Below are positions 1-10,700 of a stretch of DNA of 64,000 nt, piece by piece. The stretch lies in the NCBI GenBank assembly GCA_014218235.1, contig CM024755.1, forward strand, positions 166,277,941 to 166,341,940. Direction: 5' to 3'. Under the pieces are notes generated by a model, which saw nothing but the letters and a program-made list of their open reading frames with translations, did not search any database and was not told the DNA's origin. How positions within the stretch are numbered: position 1 is the first letter of the stretch; every line of letters starts with the position of its first letter. The stretch is from Colocasia esculenta (lineage: Eukaryota; Streptophyta; Magnoliopsida; Alismatales; Araceae). The position numbers were made by a program, and so were the translations under genes.

Positions 1-1409
1 GTTGGTATTGTGTCATACCTTTTTGCAACTTTTGTCTCTGCAACAGACACTGACACATAAATTTGCATGCCAGGCTCCATTGGCTCATTATGTTTGATCT
101 GCATGTAGATTGAAGGATAATCAAAACTTGTTAAATATAACCTTTCTATTTCGGCATGCCAAACTGAATCAAATTTGACAGTCAGATATGCAATTAGATA
201 GTAAGATATGAGATTAGTAACTATCATTTGAATAGAGCAAAAAAAAACAGCCAATATATATTTTCCATCTAGCAATGCTAAGAGGCCACACTTGAGTAAG
301 ATATCCATCATCCAGTAACAAAATGTCTTTGGAAGGCATGCACTTGAAAAGAAAACTTTCTACTTTCCTCATGCTTACAGTCGCTTGTTGCCTCCCAGTA
401 AGTGGATCCCCGTGACCTGAGCACCCGACCTGAACCTGGTTAACAAAAGATGTGGTTAGTTCGCCAAGGAATCTTTTACCGAAGAGTGCATATAAGACAG
501 TATAAGTAAACTTCATTCTCCTTTATAGTGACTCAAAGTTAATATCAGTAAACAAGTCATACATGCGGTTGGTATTTTCTGTACACACACGTCATATGTA
601 CACACACGTCAATGTATGTGTGTGTGTGTGTGTGTATGTACACACATATAAAAACACCTGTCATCTAGATTAGATGTGGCCATGCACCTGGTGAGCAGCA
701 TTCAAACTTTCCTTAGATATCCAAAAGAATCTACATTTATATAGTCTATAAAGAACAGCACACGGATGTCCTTCCACGGAAGTCCAGTCATAAAGGTTAG
801 CCCTTTGCCCCGAAATTCTCCGGCAAAGAATGAAAAGTTCAACCTTCCGGTGCAGCATAATTCAGTCGAAACGAAGTTCAGAGGTACATTTGCAACCAAC
901 AACTGAAGAAAAAGACTAAAAAAAGAGCAAAAACATCAAGGTTTTTCCTTCCACTGGCAAAAGAAAATGAGAGGAGATTAACCAGTCCGGAAATGATACG
1001 GGGAACTCACCAGGCCTCTGTTGAAATGGCTCTGGATGACGGTAGGGTCGACTTCTGCAAAGTAGTGCTTGACCCAGGTGATGGCGGTGAGCCGGCCAGC
1101 GGGCTGCCCCGGCTGCTCCTGGAGGCCCTGGGGCTTGTTCTTCCTGCCCGGAAGGGGGTTGAAGGCGTAGGCTGCGGGGAACGGGGGCAGAGCAAGGAGC
1201 TGCCTGGGCTTGGAACCTTCCTTTGGGGGGCCTCGGTAGGCGATGTTGTTCTCCGAGACACGGATGACGGAGGCGGGTGCCGGCGGGGGCGGGGCGACCC
1301 TGGAATAGCACCGCCGGGCTGCGAGCAGAGAGATCAGCGCCGCAGCTGTTCCACGCAGTTCGAAAACCCTCCTCTTCCTTATCAGCATCATCACAGCTGA
1401 TTCATGCAT
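1..1409 (-). CDS. Mitochondrial RNA pseudouridine synthase, 5' part (3 exons visible)
   Basis: Minus-strand exons at 1409-1011, 435-379 and 98-1 (continuing off the left edge), each with GT-AG borders and open in phase across the joins. Exon 1 has an Arg/Ala-rich start like a mitochondrial leader, then motifs ENNIAYRG, KPRQLLALPPFPA and TWVKHYFAEVDPTVIQSHFN. These match the N-terminal S4-like part of plant mitochondrial RluA-type pseudouridine synthases (RNA pseudouridine synthase 3/4 family). Exon 3 encodes QIKHNEPMEPGM-type residues followed by VSVAE and KRYDTIPT, also diagnostic. The catalytic domain would lie outside the window. Candidate starts are the ATGs at 1409, 1391 and 1388; rice-like proteins align best from 1388 or 1391. 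Predicted role: isomerising uridine in mitochondrial RNA. A GA-rich tract at 1441-1465 lies just upstream. No defect is visible. Confidence 0.85.
575..652. repeat. TG/CA microsatellite in intron 1
   Basis: Two copies of a GTACACACACGTCA-like segment are followed by a run of about 11 TG dinucleotides (around 615-636) and a CA-rich tail. It lies inside intron 1 (436-1010) of the pseudouridine synthase gene. Confidence 0.8.
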
Positions 1410-1920
1410 GGTCCGGAGAGAGCGAGAGAAGGGAGGAAACAGCGGCGAGAGAGAGAGAGAGCGCTCTGCTTCGACCGAATTTCCTCAGTTATTTTTGTGA
1501 TCCTCTCTTTAAAAACTCTAATTATTTAATCATCGACCAAATTATGTTTGTAACTGCGTCAGTTTGGTTGTAAAGTAGATTCATAGGAAAAAAAAAAGTT
1601 TTCTAAGAAGAATATTTATAGAAATAAAAAATATAATTATTTATTTGGTATTTATGTAAATACTTTTTTAAAAGACTTTTTATATTTGTTTCTAGTAAAA
1701 TATTTTTAAAGTAATTTTTTAAAAAAATTAAAAATATGCTCCGAGCATCGACTATCTAGCGCTGACCATCAGCGACTAACCGTTAGATGCAGCCATGCAG
1801 GACACCAGTCGCCATTAGATGTCGTGCACCCAAAGCCCTGCAATCGGTAGCAACATTAAGGGCAAGCAACTAGTTCTTCGACTCCAATTGTCGATGGGTG
1901 TTGAGTGGGGCATTGGGTGC
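1410..1920. other. Gene upstream region and E1 insertion flank
   Basis: Holds the presumed promoter and 5' UTR of the pseudouridine synthase gene (GAGA tract near 1446-1461) and an A/T-rich stretch at 1560-1740. From 1741 the DNA is more GC-balanced and resembles the sequence just right of E1 at 30191-30240 (both contain CCAACCGT/CGTTAGA-like words), as expected for the two halves of the target site. No gene seen. Confidence 0.5.
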
Positions 1921-2505
1921 TGATACCGGTCGCCAGTCGCCGAGACGGTCGCCGACGACGCCTCCCAGAAGTTTGTCATCCGACGATCCCTGCGCGTGGG
2001 TCCACGACAGATCCAACCCCGCCACGGCATAAGGAAGGCCAAGGTCATTCATTCGCTATTCATGGTATGTCCAGCTGGCCTTGCGCTCGTTAGCCTAGCA
2101 TGCCTGATATGGAAGGATTCAAGGATCTCGGGCCACGACATCGCGCCCCACTATAGTTGGCAAACGCTAGCTGTGATCCGAAGGGTCTCCCGGTGATCGC
2201 ACCCCCTGCCGTGAAACCTCTCCTGGGCATTCCAGGGAAACCATGGATGCAAACACGGGCAACTTACAATGTCCAACCCCGCAAGGCCCCTCTATAAAAG
2301 AAAAAGGTACGCTATTGGCAGTACCAAAACTTTCTCCTCTAGTCTTCTACTCTTCTAACTTGGGCGTCGGAGTGTTTTCCCACCGAGGTGACTCGGTGGT
2401 CTTTACAGACCGGAGTTCCGTCAACCCGCACCGACGACGACACGCCATCGCCTCGGGGCCCATCCGGATTGACTCCGGTCAGTCCCCTTTGCTATTGCAG
2501 CAACA
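1921..2505 (+). repeat. E1 5' LTR
   Basis: Begins TGATACCGGTCGCC and ends TTGCAGCAACA. It aligns end to end with 29588-30190. A TATAAAAG box at about 2294-2301 is the likely U3 promoter; it is conserved in the other LTR near 29961. Confidence 0.9.
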
Positions 2506-2507
2506 TT

Positions 2508-2525
2508 TGGCGCCGTCTGTGGGAA
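2508..2525 (+). other. E1 primer-binding site
   Basis: TGGCGCCGTCTGTGGG starts 2 bp after the LTR end. Plant Gypsy elements commonly have a TGGCGCC-type PBS here, complementary to a tRNA 3' end. I did not assign the tRNA. Confidence 0.75.
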
Positions 2526-2550
2526 CCTTCGGACAGAAAGGCTTCACCTT

Positions 2551-5508
2551 ATGGCACCCAAGGCGAAGGCGGTCGCTCGTTCGTTCGGCAATGAGATCCT
2601 CCCCACTACCGTGGTTGAAGAAGTTGCGGGGGACAATTCGGGAGCAGGAGAGCAGGGCTCGACTACGTCATCGCGCCTGGATCGAGTCGAGCAGATGCTT
2701 GCAAACCTCCAGCAAGTATTGGTGAGAATGGAGCAAAACCAGCATGCGCCCCCGGCGCATGCTGAGGCCCTTGTGCAGCCCGCAGTTCTAACTGCGGAGG
2801 TTCAAGGGGGTCTTGGGAACGCCGACCCCAGGTATGCTCAGCCTACTATTTCAGCAAGTCGTGCCGATGACCAGAGCCCCCCACAAGTCGCGGTGGCACA
2901 GAGCCCCCGGCAGGCCGACGTCCCACCACCAGCAATTCCAGTAGTCCCAACGGAGCCTACGACGAGGACTGACGTCGTCGATCATTTCTCGGTCGAGTCC
3001 ACCCCAGCGCCGACGAATGTTCGGGCAGTCGACCCTCGGTGGAAAGATGATTTGCAGGAGATGAATAGAAAGATAGAAGCGCTGCAGCGGGGTACGCGCG
3101 CCCCCTCGGTGGCAACGCTCCTGACAACCTCACCTTTCGTCGAAGAAGTCACATTGGCGCTTGTACCGGATAAGCTGCAGCTGCCGAAGTTTAGGCGCTA
3201 CAATGGGACGACGAACCCTGTCCATCACCTCGACCACTTCCAGGGACAGGTGGAAATGGTAAATATCACTGACGTATTAAAGTGTCGTGCTTTTATGTCA
3301 ACATTGGATGATGCAGCATTGCAGTGGTTCAAGTCGCTTCCCTCCCGATCTATAGCTAGCTTCGCTGACCTGGCACAGCGATTCCTAAACCACTTGTACA
3401 ATACATTGCAGCATTCATTGTGCACCGACGACCTTTGGCTCGTCTCACAGAATGAAGGTGAGATGTTTCGGGACTTTGTGAAGAGGTTCCAGCTGGAGGT
3501 AATGAAGGTAGTAGATCTGGACCTGAGGACGGCGGTTAACATTCTGACAAGGGTGTGCTCGAACGCCCCGTTCGTGGCGTCTATCGCTAAAAAACCCCTG
3601 GTGAGCCTTTCCGACCTATTTTCCAGAATGCAGAAGTACGTACGGCTGGAGTCGACGCTCGGCGCCGCGGGGAGGCTCGGTCGGCCAACCGAGCAGGGTG
3701 TGGCGAGCACGGAACCAAGCACGAAGAAGCTCAAGAGAGAAGAGTCGCGCGGCGAGAAGCAACGGGAGGCGGACCGACGAGAATCGGATCGTCGCCCCGA
3801 CGAGTACCGGAACGTTAGGGACCTGCCCCGCTTCGGGAGGTTGCCTTCTGAGATTCTCCCCATTATCAAGAAGCTGCCAGAGTTCAGGCGACCCGAGCCT
3901 TTGACGAGGCCGCCGCCTGGCCGAGGAGCCGACCTCTACTGTGAATATCACAAGGGATATGGCCACCTCACCGACCAGTGCAGAAGCCTCAATATGGAGA
4001 TTGCTGAAATGTTGAAGAGAGGACTTATCGGCAAAGACGTCGTCGACGGTCGCGCGAAGGAGCGTACACCCGAGGACGACCGGGAGACGTATAGAGGAAA
4101 GGGGGCCGTCTTGGTCCTGGCAAGAGGCTCGGCGGGTGGCGGCGACAGCGGGAGAAAGCGGAAGGCTTACGCAGCGGCCGCAAGTAACAATGTGAGCCAG
4201 CCGTGTCTCAAGGACGGAGCGGTCATCACCTTTTCCGACGCAGATGTGGTCGGGGTGAGTCTCCCCCATGACGACGCGCTGGTTATTCATGCCGACATCG
4301 ATGGGTATGATGTACATCGTATCCTTATCGATAATGGAGCCGCGCTCGATGTCTTGTTTTATGACTGCTTCGTAAAAATGACCAACTTAAGCATCGACCT
4401 CAAACCGGTCGCAACTCCTCTGTTCGGTTTTAACGGGGCGCCTGTCAACGCCGAGGGATCGATAAAGCTGAAGGTAACCTTGGGCACCCAACCTCGGCAT
4501 GTAACCGTTGAGGCCGACTTCCTTGTGGTAAAAGCAAAGTCAGCGTACAACGCGATCTTCGGTCGGGGACTCTTAGGGAAGTTGGGAGGGGTCCCTTCAA
4601 CCTATCATCAGAAGTTGAAGTTCCCGACCCCCGGTGGGATTGGCGAGGTGGTGGGAAACCAGACCGAGGCCAAGCGATGCTATGTAAATTCAATAAAAGC
4701 AAAAGAGCTGACAGTTGCTGAGTATGTGCCCGTCTCTGACAAAAATGTTGCAAGACACGAGCCCGCCGAGCAAACCAGGCAGGTAGAGGTTGCCAACGGG
4801 AGCTTGGTGGTCGACTGCGAGCTAGGGTTGTTGGACGAGGCAATCGTCGACTTCCTCAAAAGGAACGTCGATGTCTTCGCCTGGTCGGACGATGACCTAA
4901 CCGGTATCGACCTCGGGATCATTCAGCACCACTTGTACGTGAGTACCGAGGCGAGACCGGTTCGGCAGAAGAAAAGGCCATTGTCGGCTGACCGGCAGAA
5001 GGCGATCGATGACAACCTGGCAAAGTACTTGCGGGCAGGGACCGTCCGAGACACGTTCTATCTTGAATGGGTCGCGAACGTCGTCCTGGTGTGCAAAGCA
5101 AGTGGGAAGTGGAGAATGTGCGTGGACTTCATCGACCTGAACAAGACGTGCCCCAAAGATAGCTACCCTCTACCTCGCATCGACCAGCTAATCGACTCCA
5201 TGGCAGGGCACGAGCTCCTTAGCTTCCTCGACGCATACTCGGGGTACCACCAAATCAGAATGGCACCTAACGACGAAAAAGACATCGTTCATCACGGAAA
5301 AAGGTATATACTGCTTCACTCGAATGTCATTTGGGTTAAAGAATGCAGGTGCAACGTACCAGCGGCTCGTCAACATGATGTTCGAGGAGCAAATCGGGAA
5401 GACGATGGAGATCTAAATCGACGACATGCTGGTGAAGAGACGACGAGCCGAGGACCACGTCCGCGACTTGGCCGAGATGTTCAAGGTGCTTCGGCGATTC
5501 GGGATGAA
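2551..5508 (+). pseudogene. E1 gag-protease-reverse transcriptase (truncated, broken)
   Basis: ATG at 2551, 25 nt after the PBS. In order: a low-complexity Gag N-terminus; a Retrotrans_gag core (about residues 215-370, with LDDAALQWFKSLP); a C-x3-H...C knuckle-like CEYHKGYGHLTDQC near residue 465; an aspartic protease with DNGAALDVLF near 593 (Asn in the usual D-S/T-G position); and RT motifs MCVDFIDLNKTCPKDSYPLP and FLDAYSGYHQI near 855-910. An A5 run at 5276-5280 shifts the frame. The RT palm motif continues in another frame but carries a TAA at 5414-5416, directly before the IDD residues. RT stops at the E2 junction at about 5508; RNase H and integrase are absent. Gag and protease form one open frame of about 900 codons. 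Confidence 0.85.
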
Positions 5509-5610
5509 GCTCATTTGTGGGCTTTTCTTTTAATTTCTGCTCACCTAACAAAGGGCTTATGGGATGGGCCAGCGATGTGGGGGCCCATTAGTAAATTTAG
5601 GGTGTTCACA
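5509..5610 (-). repeat. E2 3' LTR remnant (102 bp)
   Basis: Reads TGTGAACACCC on the minus strand from 5610. It aligns without gaps to 26971-27072, the start of E2's 5' LTR, with 5 differences in 102 bp. It ends abruptly against E1's RT sequence. Confidence 0.9.
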
Positions 5611-5625
5611 AATGCCCCCCACCCG
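5611..5625 (-). other. E2 polypurine tract
   Basis: On the minus strand, CGGGTGGGGGGCATT directly precedes the 3' LTR's TGTGAACACC. This is the position and composition of a plus-strand-primer PPT. Confidence 0.75.
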
Positions 5626-7759
5626 TAGGTGGTGCGAGAGGACACGCAAAGCGACATTCGCGGGTGTACTTCGGTCTTTTGACTGTTAACACTAACATCG
5701 GCAGGTCTTTGACTTTTTGTCGTGTTAATGGGCAAATGATCTGTTTATGATCTCTTGTTTCTATTCGGATGATGTGATCCACGGATGACAGACGCGCGTT
5801 ACTCTCCATGGGCAATTTGGGGTGGTCCCCCATTTCTATTCCCTTTCAATAATCTTTAAATTGTCATGACTTAACAAATTTCATGTGATTCGGCGCGGGG
5901 ACCGCTACTCGCATCGATCCGGCACGGTGTCGATATGGCGCAGGTAGCGCGGCTCTGCAGAGGCTATTAATCGGCAGGTGGTGTCGATCTGGCGCAGACC
6001 GCGTCAGTTCGGCGAGGCCCGCGAATCGATGCGGGGCGCGAACCGGCGGTTCACATTTTTCGAGCCTCCCCTCCCTTTTTTGATTTCGCCTCAAAAGGCG
6101 TGCGGGCCGCCGCCCTCTCTTCCCCTTCTCTCTTTCTCTCCTCTTCCTAGGGTTCACACTTTCTTCCTCCTCTGCGTTTTCCCCTCTTCGCCTTCCTCCT
6201 GTTCGTCTTCCCCTTCTCTTCTCCGGCAGCAAGACGAGGTGCGGCTGCGACGACCTGCAGCGCGGCGGCGAGGCGCAGACACAGCGGCGGAGAGGCACGA
6301 CTGCGGGGGCCGGCACGAGGCGGCGAGGGGATCGCGGCGACTGCCAGTGTGACGGCGAGCAGAGGGGTTGGCCGCGGGGAGCACCGCGGCGGGGTTTTTG
6401 GCGGCACAGATCATCGTGACGACGACCGGCCTGTGAGGGCTTGCAGAAGGCGTACCGCGGCGGGGCTTTTGGCGCTTCGGGCGAGCACGGCGGTCACATA
6501 GGTCTTCTGGGGAGTCACAGCGCCATCGGGGGGTGGCGGCGACGACGGTGAGGCGCACGGTAGCGGGCGCGGGCTCCACTCGCGGCGATGGCCCGAGGCG
6601 ACTGCAGCAGCGGCTCGAAGGCAGCGGCGGACTGTGAGCGGCACAGCGGCGCACGCCGTAGTGGTTTAGTGGTGGGGCGCCGGCGAGGGCACTAGCCTAC
6701 TCGTAGGTTTTTTTTTTCTTTTTTTTTTGTTATATTTCTCTACTCTTCTTTTTTTGCTTGCAGCACCTGCGAGGACAGGATGCAGGCGGTGATGGCGGGG
6801 GATCGGCCCTTTGTGGGGTTTCCCCTTTTTTTCTTTTGTATCATATTGTAACGCCGGTGACGGGTTCGGCGGCGATGGGTGCTTTTCCGGTTGGGAACCG
6901 GGAAGAGGGGTACTGGCGGGGCACCGTGATAGGGTTTGCATGCCCTCCTTTTTTCCTATTTTTTTGGATGGGTGAACAAGGCCGAAGGGGGCCCAGGTAG
7001 GCCACGGGGATATGCCTTCGGGCCGTGGGGCCTGCCTTGTACAAGAACGCCTGTGTGTGTGAGTGGGTTCGGTGGGCGGTGGGATTCCCCCCCCCCCCCC
7101 CCCCCCCCTAATCAAAAGCAATGGGGAAGATCCAATAGGTCCCAGGATCGCTAGCTGTCAGGGGGCTGTGAGGGGAATACCCCCAGTCCGAGGTTTCGCC
7201 CACTCTTGTTTTCTTTTCTATTCGTGGGGCCCCTCTCGAGTCGGCGGGGCTTCCACCGGTGCAGTCCTTGTCCGCGCGTCACTGCTCCAAATGATGGGTC
7301 CGATTGGGAGGTCGTCCCGGATCTACGAATCGCCAGGGTAGTGGCCATCCGACGTGGCTTTAGTAAGGCCCGGAGCCTTTAGGGGACTGGGGAGGATGCC
7401 TTAGGTCCAAGGTCTTTTGTTTCTTTTTTTGTTGGTGGGGGCCCACTTCGAATCGGCGGGGATCCCATTGGTCTGGTTCCTCTTTTCACTCCACACTGCA
7501 AATGGTGGGTCTCTTGACTGCGGCCAGGCACTGGGCCGCTCACTCCTCGCCGGATGGTCCTCGGGGTAACAGCGGTTTCCGGAGAGCCATTTGGCATGCT
7601 TGCATGTCTCTGTTTGGGGCCGTCTCGCCTTAGTGCGTGGACGAGTACCCGCTGAACCCTCCCACTTGTATGTGTGACGAGGGGAGATGCTGCCGAAATT
7701 TTGTCTGATTTGTGTGTCTGTTTAGCCTGTTGATACGGCTTTTAAATTTTGTAGGAACC
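5625..7759 (+). promoter_or_regulatory. Leader/promoter region of the antisense gene in E2
   Basis: No convincing protein-coding exon. A pyrimidine-rich CT stretch at 6110-6235 looks like a plant core-promoter Y-patch or 5' UTR. A GC-rich segment (about 6240-6660), T-runs, and splice-acceptor-like ends at 6764 (TTGCTTGCAG) and 7754 (ATTTTGTAG, 5 nt before the first ATG) suggest a spliced leader. Segments 7140-7380 and 7380-7600 are diverged copies of each other (both contain gtgggggCCC-like, TCGGCGGGG and CAAATGrTGGGTC words). No clear TATA box seen. The assignment is inferred from position. Confidence 0.4.
7087..7108. repeat. Poly-C tract (22 C)
   Basis: Uninterrupted run of 22 C on the plus strand (22 G on the minus strand) within the leader of the antisense gene. 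Confidence 0.9.
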
Positions 7760-10700
7760 ATGGCCACTCGATCTTCTACTGGCAGCCCGGGTTCCCCAAA
7801 AGATGTGCCGCTTGTATCATGGGCAGACTTTCCAAGGCTGACCCTGGGATATGACAGAATTGCCATGCTAGCTGAGTCTTCAGATGATGAGGCCGACACA
7901 ATGGATGAGTCAAGACTTGACGTCAGCTCGGCGCCACCTGCTTTTGTTCGTGATGGGGATTACAGAGTGGATCACCCTAAGGACAAACATCTATTGCAGT
8001 TTCTTCACTCTTATGCCCCGCGTGGCAAGAAGGACTCTTTCTTGATTCAAGAGGTAGAGGCAGCCATTCTAATGGAGAGGGACAGCCTAGCCAATTGCGT
8101 CCCTCGCTCCGAGCTGATTTATCGAATTGGTGAGCCTTGGCGGCGGGCTTCTGTTCTGGGACTGGGAGATTTAAACCCTGCAGACAATAGGCTTACACGT
8201 GCTCCCACCTTCATCCCAGCAAGGTGGGACAATTCAGCAGGTCGTGTGAATAGGGAACGACCGTCCTTTGGGCTATTTCTTTGTCCGTTGAAATGGGGTT
8301 ATAGAGATGAACCCTTTCTGCTGGATTGTTTAGCCATCCGCTTCAAGCACCAGTTAGCAGCAGGCTGGTTTGGAGATTTACGGGCGACAGATGCCCATCA
8401 TTTCCTCACTTTTTGTTGTAGAAGCTGCCGAGTTCATGCTCCACCACTATGCACCACTTTTGATGACGGCGGGTGTTTATCACAGTGTATTCGCAGCCCG
8501 CTATCGATATCCTCTATCCAAGGGTCTCTGCTGTGGGCTAGCAGAAGTTTTCGTCCAGAAATTCAACACATTCTATACGCCCGAAGGGGAGACGTCACTG
8601 GATTTATGGAGTCTACATCAATTGACTGGCCTACCTATCGACGGGGAGCCCTACGAAGAAGTGTGCCTCCCAGACATTATGAAGGACAGGACCGGCGGAG
8701 AGCAGCAGTATTCTCTGGGGTACTCATACAGGTACCTCATGAAAACCTACCGCCACCTCAGTCTCGCTCGCAACACCGGCCGGGCCAAGCATAAACGTGA
8801 GCGGAGCAAGGTCAGCATGCACATATGGCTGGCCTATTTCTTTTCCACCGAGCAACGTTATGAAGACTTTGCTTGTACCGGTGGGATAGCCGCCACGAAG
8901 AACCCGGGCCGCCAAAAGGTGACCCTTCCGACTTCTCTCTTGAAGGGTCGTCTCTCAGGGCCGAACCCTACTGGCGCTGACCCGCACACTCATTGTGCGG
9001 CTTATCTGGCCTATTGGATTTGCTCCTTTGCTCTGCCTGTGGGCGACGATTCAATTCTCCACCCCGAAGTCATATATCCAACCTGCTAGATGGCTTGGGG
9101 CATGAAGTTGTCCTTATGTCCCACAGCGCTCTGCTTGATCTACTGATCCCTCGGCGAACTACACCGCCGCTCTGTTCCACGACAGCATCGCGTGATTGGG
9201 CCCTGGCATTTTCTCAGCGCTTGGGCCTGTGGTTTGTTCCCGGAATTTGCTCCAATATCTCTTCAGTCTTCCCGGCTATTTCCAAGGATGCTGGAGTTTG
9301 CCAGTGCGGAGCCAAATTGTATCTCCAAGCAGCTATTTGAAATCCGGGGAAAATTGACAAGCATTCCAACTGACTCTCCCAGCACCATTCATTTCTGGCA
9401 CCTGGCCAGCCACAGTAGCCCACTGGCCAACTGCCACCGGGAATGCTCCAACAGCGTGCTTGAGGAGTATGTGCACTCGATTAGCAATCAGAAGCTGACC
9501 AGGTCTGTATTGGAGCCAGAGCTCAGGGATTGGGCCCTATCCATCCGGCCCAGCGTGTTAACGTTCCGGAGGGGGAACGTTGTCTATTTGGAACCTTATT
9601 ACCCGTTTCGGTTTAGCCGAAATTTCGGGTATGATCAGCACATCCCTTCATCATATGCCGATTTTGACTTGTCTGGTCGGGCCGTGGGGGGATCACATCT
9701 CACGGAGCAGGCCCGCAAGTGGTGGGACTTCTTCCACCGCTTCGATCCATCTACTTTCCGGGTGCCCACGCCAGGTCGTACACCCCGAGTTACACCTGAA
9801 TATATCAAGTGGTGGAATGCACGAACCAGATTCTATAGGGCGTGCAAGATCGACTGCTGGGATGCCGAGGAGCGAAAAATCTTACAGTTGCAACCCCAAC
9901 CCGCTCTTGATATTGACAGGGAGCATTTGCTACGCCTGAAGTCTGGCGATCAGAAGGCTGTTGACCGATACATGGAGGCAAGACAGTCTGCCAAGAAGGA
10001 GGATCCTCCCCCTTCATTGATTATGCCTAAGGTCGCGGAGGACACCTTCCCAGCAACCCTCCAGCACCTTTGCAATATAAGCTCTGAACAGCTGGCCGTC
10101 GCACAACCATGGCCTGTTGAGGAGGCCACCCCAGCTGTTATATCTCAATGTGGGGAAGTAGACAAAACCTTCCTATACCGAGCATTATCAGCACAGCCAG
10201 ACCAGGGTCGTGATCACTATGAACATACATCCTGGCTGTTCGTGCTGCTGTATGTCCACAATCTAACCGTGGAGATAGACTACGAAGTGATCCTGGAGCA
10301 GGAGCTTCATACGGCTTTTCATTATGCAGACGGCTGGGGCATGGACTACCTCAGCCTCTACTATTTTCTATCTTCTTTTGGCCAAGGTGATTTGGCCATC
10401 TTTGCTGAAGACTGCTGTAGAATCAACGATGTATGTTGGCTGATCCGAGAAGCAGCCTTCCGGGCGAAACATAACGCACATACTTACTGGCCCTTGAGCC
10501 GATTCTACACGGGCCTAGCAGGTATATTTTCCTTCTTTGAAAATCTATTGTCCGTTGGTCTCTTTTTTGCTTCTTTAACCCCCTCTCTCTTCTTCCCTTT
10601 TTAGACCCTTCCGCGAGAGCTCGGAGACAAAGATATCATGGACTCATCATGAAAGTAAAGAGACCGGCCTATTTTGCTGATGAGAAGATCCTCTTCAAGC

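Noticed and set aside
916..1400. Other long frames over the pseudouridine synthase first exon
   Set aside because: They are GC-rich shadow frames; only the 978-1409 minus frame has family motifs and proper splice sites.
8366..8421. A fifth intron in the PMD gene ending at TTGTTGTAG
   Set aside because: The possible donors give 54- or 69-bp introns that do not restore the frame; an indel is simpler.
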